Positions 61,801-64,000 of a stretch of 64,000 nucleotides of DNA are shown piece after piece. A model generated the notes under the pieces. The model ran no database searches. It was not told where the DNA came from and saw only the letters and a program-made list of their open reading frames with translations. Position 1 is the first letter of the stretch. Each line of letters starts with the position of its first letter. The position numbers were made by a program, and so were the translations under genes. This DNA comes from Ectocarpus siliculosus (lineage: Eukaryota; Sar; Phaeophyceae; Ectocarpales; Ectocarpaceae), in NCBI GenBank assembly GCA_000310025.1, contig FN649743.1:113757-177756 (forward strand), in the 5' to 3' direction.

Positions 61801-63138
61801 TAGGAACAACTTTGTTGATGTGGTCGTGGGGAGTTTCCCGTTGTCCCTGTCCTTTCAGCCAGGTCAACCAGCGGATTTGCCCACACGCACTTCCCGGTAT
61901 CTGTGTTGGCCCCACACCCCCAACCTTACTCTGGGTTGGTTGCCAGTGCACCAATCCACCAAACACCAGCTTTTGCCAAGGACACCAATTCGGTCCATTT
62001 CATCTCCAACCCTCTCTTTCACCTCCGGTAGGCATCTTGGAAAACTCCGCTATTTTTTTGCCGGCGGTCTCGATCGTGGCCTTCTGCTTCGCCCTGGTGC
62101 TGGAGATCGTCCCGCCCATGAACGCGGTAGGGGATTGCGTCCAACTAACTTGTTCGTGTTTCGTGCGTGTCTTCGCCATTTGTTTGGAGCGCGCTCTGGG
62201 GAGGACGGGCACGTGTGGGTACGAGCTGTGGCTAGGTTTGCTCTACTCGACGACACTGTGTTGGGCTTCCGAAGCTTCCGATGTAGACGGGCATGCGTTG
62301 TACCTGCCCCGTTTGTACTTCCGACTCTCTATCTTCAACCCAACGGCGTTTTTGCCTGCGTGTAGTTCGTTTTCAGCGCTGTTTTCGTCTGGTCTCGCGT
62401 GTGTACAAACACCTTTTTTGCACTTCTTGTGTTCCGATATCCATGACAGCAGTGCATGTGTCTACACCCGTTAAAAACAACCCCTTTTTTTTGTGGCATT
62501 ATTTTGTTGTCACGATCATATATTGGTTGTTTCGTTTGCGTCAGTGACATCCTCTGGCTCGTAAGTTTGTCGGACTATCAGTTATTGCAGATTAAATATC
62601 TGTCTTCGTGTTCGCATGGGTTGCTCCGTGGTCGGGAATAAACCCTCTGTTATCATGCTTGTGCCGACCCCCACATCGGACTCTGACTTCGCCCCCGCCG
62701 GACGTTACTTCGCTTTTCGAGGCCGTGGCAACAGAAGCTCGCTAACCACGCCGCGTTTGTTAGGATGTGCCAAGATGTTAGGTTTTTGTCGAATGATCTC
62801 TACGCAGGGTAACTTGGCGAAGACTTCGTGTTGTTGGTTTTGGTGAAGAGAACAGCCACGCCAACAACCAAAACTTCAACGAACCGCAGGTCCTGGAACT
62901 GAAGCCATTCCCCAGCATTGCTGCGAAGCTCTCCATTCTGGGGTCGATGCTTGTGTCGCTGCTGGCTCCGCTAGCGGTGGACCGATTGTGCGTCAAGCTC
63001 TTCGACCCGGAGCTGCACAAGGCTAGGAAGGCCGGCCCTCCGCTTGGAATGGTGGTGAGAAACAGGACGGGTCCCTCAAAAGCAGACACAGGATGGATCT
63101 TCATGGTGTGGAATGTTAATGTTTACTTCCCATCGTGA
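40348..63138 (+). CDS. P5A-type ATPase (Spf1/ATP13A1/MIA family), endoplasmic reticulum transmembrane-helix dislocase
   Basis: P5A ATPases remove misinserted transmembrane helices from the ER membrane. Exons, in phase to 1690 aa: 40324-40682, 41432-42094, 43715-43868, 45323-45465, 45802-45931, 46270-46452, 46747-46873, 47426-47551, 48231-48337, 48690-48830, 49626-49805, 51163-51645, 52487-52646, 53317-53432, 53645-53944, 55767-56038, 56669-56764, 57185-57443, 58450-58656, 59198-59286, 60050-60148, 60703-60919, 61355-61496, 62032-62126, 62890-63138. Motifs: LTGES (about 509-513), CTEPFRIPLAGK, phosphorylated Asp in DKTGT (about 710), KGSPES (930), VTGD (1031-1034), CGDGSNDVGAL (about 1240), GDASLAAPFTSK. 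Plants and animals have about 1180-1200 residues; the excess is acidic or Ser/Gly-rich inserts. Oddity: the M4 signature is PGDLS (about 666-670), where P5A proteins have PPELP. The last exon could be spliced at gtg|gtgaga near 63054, which would change the C-terminus. Confidence 0.9.
43310..43377. repeat. Perfect 30-bp inverted repeat with 8-base loop (hairpin) in ATPase intron 2
   Basis: Bases 43310-43339 (tgacttggcttcagtatgaa...gtcccc) are the exact reverse complement of 43348-43377, with loop acgtgcgc. The transcribed RNA would fold into an uninterrupted 30-pair stem. No open frame. It lies between exons 2 and 3 of the ATPase gene, 337 bp before exon 3. It could be a small palindromic transposon remnant, a small-RNA precursor or a chance gene-conversion product; sequence alone cannot decide. 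Confidence 0.9.
45323..49805 (+). other. P5A ATPase exons 4-11: M1-M4 helices, actuator domain and phosphorylation site
   Basis: Exon 4 (VLWMLELYWLKALLAIGEVIG) is the M1-M2 pair. Exon 5 has GGQWVPIPVSSMLPGDLVSL. Exon 6 has LPADVLLLRGTAVVNEASLTGES. Exon 7 has HVLLSGTTLL, standing for HVLFGGTKIL of relatives. Exon 8 has PDGGALCYVLRTGVYSFQG. Exon 9 is the M3 helix. Exon 10 holds M4 with VVPGDLSFELN, then CTEPFRIPLAGK. Exon 11 holds DVCLFDKTGTITSDK. Every border is in phase, so the unusual M4 motif is not explained by a misplaced splice site. Confidence 0.85.
50093..50800. repeat. Older, diverged copies of the ATPase intron repeat family
   Basis: A partial copy begins near 50095 (tggtggtcgagtagattatg) and a fuller copy runs about 50391-50800. 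The fuller copy matches the block at 54716-55128 with scattered substitutions. Between them two copies of a 65-bp unit (ttcgtcg...gacgttgtaaa) occur near 50225 and 50290. All are within intron 11 of the ATPase gene. Confidence 0.75.
51163..53944 (+). other. P5A ATPase exons 12-15: nucleotide-binding domain
   Basis: Exon 12 starts GGCHSLMDVDGVLHGDPLEAS, matching SCHALV...LVGDPLEKA of relatives. It then carries about 75 extra Gly/Asp/Lys-rich residues before RRYAFSSQLQRMSVV, the family's RYHFASHLKRMSV. Exon 13 has KGSPESMKPLL and RLARSGRRVVALAHRSL. Exon 14 has LVFDGFLSFHCKTRADSK. Exon 15 has SVTIVTGDSVMTACHVAGEVGL followed by an acidic/Lys-rich insert and LLLTVVPTDHG. Confidence 0.8.
52343..52410 (+). 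repeat. (GTT)n/(GCT)n trinucleotide tract in ATPase intron 12
   Basis: A run of GTT units turns into GCT units and back. It gives poly-Leu, poly-Cys and poly-Val shadow frames that are not genes. Confidence 0.85.
54561..54681. other. Poly-C run followed by an assembly gap of 100 N
   Basis: A C run of about 21 bases (54561-54581) is followed by N at 54582-54681. The round number suggests a placeholder of unknown true size. The gap lies within ATPase intron 15, next to a duplicated repeat. Confidence 0.95.
54682..55730. repeat. Near-identical 603-bp tandem duplication in ATPase intron 15
   Basis: The block starting ccaggttaccg at 54682 recurs at 55285, offset 603 bp, and the match runs through gagtacacccccc (near 55130 and 55730) with only a few substitutions. 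Each copy opens with an inverted pair, ggttaccg and cggtaacc, around two poly-T runs. Two copies of the 65-bp ttcgtcgcttggcaacgacg unit (near 55160 and 55226) lie at the junction. The first copy abuts the assembly gap. Confidence 0.9.
55767..58656 (+). other. P5A ATPase exons 16-19: end of the phosphorylation domain and P5A linker
   Basis: Exon 16 contains LAATHDLCATGPAF, like LAETHDLCIGGD of relatives. Exon 17 is HHFRVLARMTPGLKEELATLLMEAGKTVLM, split inside the Met before CGDG. Exon 18 begins CGDGSNDVGALRRSHVGLALL and then carries a charged, Gly-rich linker. Exon 19 (EEFDRLRSEGVNPAKAMWKAS to DTDEQEGADGV) is the cytosolic linker before the GDAS motif of exon 20. Confidence 0.8.
58050..58112 (+). 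repeat. GTTGCTGCT-type trinucleotide tract in ATPase intron 18
   Basis: Imperfect tandem triplets (gttgccgttgctgctgttgc and similar) within the intron between exons 18 and 19. Confidence 0.8.
59198..63138 (+). other. P5A ATPase exons 20-25: C-terminal membrane domain
   Basis: Exon 20 (KTGDASLAAPFTSKKPSIVAV) and exon 21 (CTLAAVLHTYQMVALHALF) match the M5 approach and M5-M6. Exon 22 has LVVSSLMFAPLSVALA and RPPSSVFHKSTFLSLLGQAGIHV, matching ERPHPSVFSLYLFLSLIGQFAVH of plant relatives. Exon 23 has FVPNLVSNAVFLLATIQSISV and NFKGRPFM. Exon 24 is a single hydrophobic span. Exon 25 has LKPFPSIAAKLSILGSMLVSLL and ends with an extension not seen in relatives. Confidence 0.8.
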
Positions 63139-64000
63139 CCATGTGCTTGACGAAGCCTTTTCCTCGTTTTCCTGTGTGAGCCAGGTGGATGCAAATTGAC
63201 ACCGTGAATGTGTGTTCTCTCTTGGTGAGATTTCAACGACTGATAGGGCCCAGCTCTCCCACGGGTATGCGGCAAAACCTGACATGATACTCAAGTCACC
63301 TTCACCGATATTCCGAAGAGCGCCATTGAATGCCAACCCGGAGGAAACGACCGGGAAACCCCGGGTGGCCAATCAGAAATAGAACCAACTCACGAGTGTG
63401 TAAGTAGTTTTTGTGGCCGAGTATGGTTCCAGTCTCATCGACAAAAGTGACGAGTGACGGGAACATATATATATATATATTATTTTCCAGCACTTCCGAG
63501 GTTCGGGCTGGAGAACGGAATTCGATTCCTCTCCTATGCATACCATCTCAAACATGACCTCGCTCATTAAAAAGACGAGGAAAGTATGTGTATTTTTCCA
63601 AACAACACCATGTCATCAGTGTGACACGAAGGGTTACTCCCGCACTTGTGGGATTTTGTGGGTGAAGCATGTTTCTGGTGACGAACGTAGCAAAATCCGG
63701 GTGTTGGTCTGGTTTGGCTACTTCCAGTTTTCCTCGAGGTTTTTTCACGGCATGTACATGTACGAACATCATGTTGTGCCGAAAGTCTCTGGACGATGCA
63801 GCGTGACCACGCGGGTCCACTTTGTTCGCGGATCGGACGGACCTTGCCGGCGTGCGCGATTGTACAAATATTTTCTTGTTAGACGCCCCGCCGCCTTGTG
63901 TACATAATCCTCCCCGGTTCGTCTGTGTCATCGTGATTGATTCGGCGCCTGTGGTTGGGGCACCGTTCATTACGCTTTGTGTTTTGTGGTGTGAAAATTC
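63139..64000. other. Downstream region, no supported gene
   Basis: Expected to contain the 3' untranslated region of the ATPase gene. It includes a short AT repeat at about 63465-63480. The open frame 63536-63907 has no recognised domain. If the last ATPase exon is spliced near 63054, a further coding exon could lie here, but I see no family-like sequence. Confidence 0.5.

Noticed and set aside
63536-63907. 123-codon open frame downstream of the ATPase
   Set aside because: No domain and composition unlike the neighbouring exons; most likely 3' flanking DNA.

Overview
This window looks like nuclear DNA of a multicellular stramenopile, most likely a brown alga of the Ectocarpus type. That is an inference from intron-dense genes (up to 25 exons, introns of about 0.3-4.4 kb, GT-AG borders mostly GTRAGT/GTGAGN), roughly 53% GC coding DNA, simple repeats in introns, neighbouring genes that mostly alternate strand, and proteins with long Ser/Gly/Glu-rich inserts. 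No bacterial operons, CRISPR arrays, rRNA genes or virus-like elements were recognised. One assembly gap (N run) lies at 54582-54681.

Layout, left to right. (1) + strand, about 1147-3559: an acidic low-complexity protein with a tandem 24-residue duplication and Trp-rich motifs, function unknown; a possible separate exon lies at 333-509. (2) - strand, 11412-6807: a pfkB/ribokinase-family sugar kinase in eight exons. (3) + strand, 12559-18530: a homologue of HROB (C17orf53/MCM8IP), the OB-fold factor that works with the MCM8-MCM9 helicase in homologous recombination; six exons, all in phase. (4) - strand, 22796-18787: a small J-domain (DnaJ-like) membrane protein in three exons; the last intron is 3.1 kb and falls inside the J domain. 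(5) + strand, 23322-36018: a kinesin with a complete motor closest to kinesin-3 and a coiled-coil tail, 20 exons. (6) + strand, 40348-63138 (perhaps with a 5' exon near 39.5-40.0 kb): a P5A-type ATPase (Spf1/ATP13A1/MIA family) in 25 exons, about 1690 residues.

Gene models were built by hand, choosing splice sites so that phases agree and the protein follows the known family. Phase closes exactly for HROB (812 aa), the J-protein (179 aa), the kinesin (759 aa) and the ATPase (1690 aa). The genes are ordinary, functionally unrelated housekeeping genes, not a cluster. Genes 1 and 2 converge, 2 and 3 diverge, 3 and 4 converge, 4 and 5 diverge, and 5 and 6 run head to tail.

The most unusual points are: a P5A ATPase whose M4 signature reads PGDLS instead of PPELP; a perfect 30-bp-arm hairpin in one of its introns; a palindromic MITE-like element between genes 2 and 3; a near-identical 603-bp tandem duplication beside the assembly gap; and an HROB homologue with its OB-fold region moved close to the N-terminus. 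I did not find evidence of a wholly new biological system.
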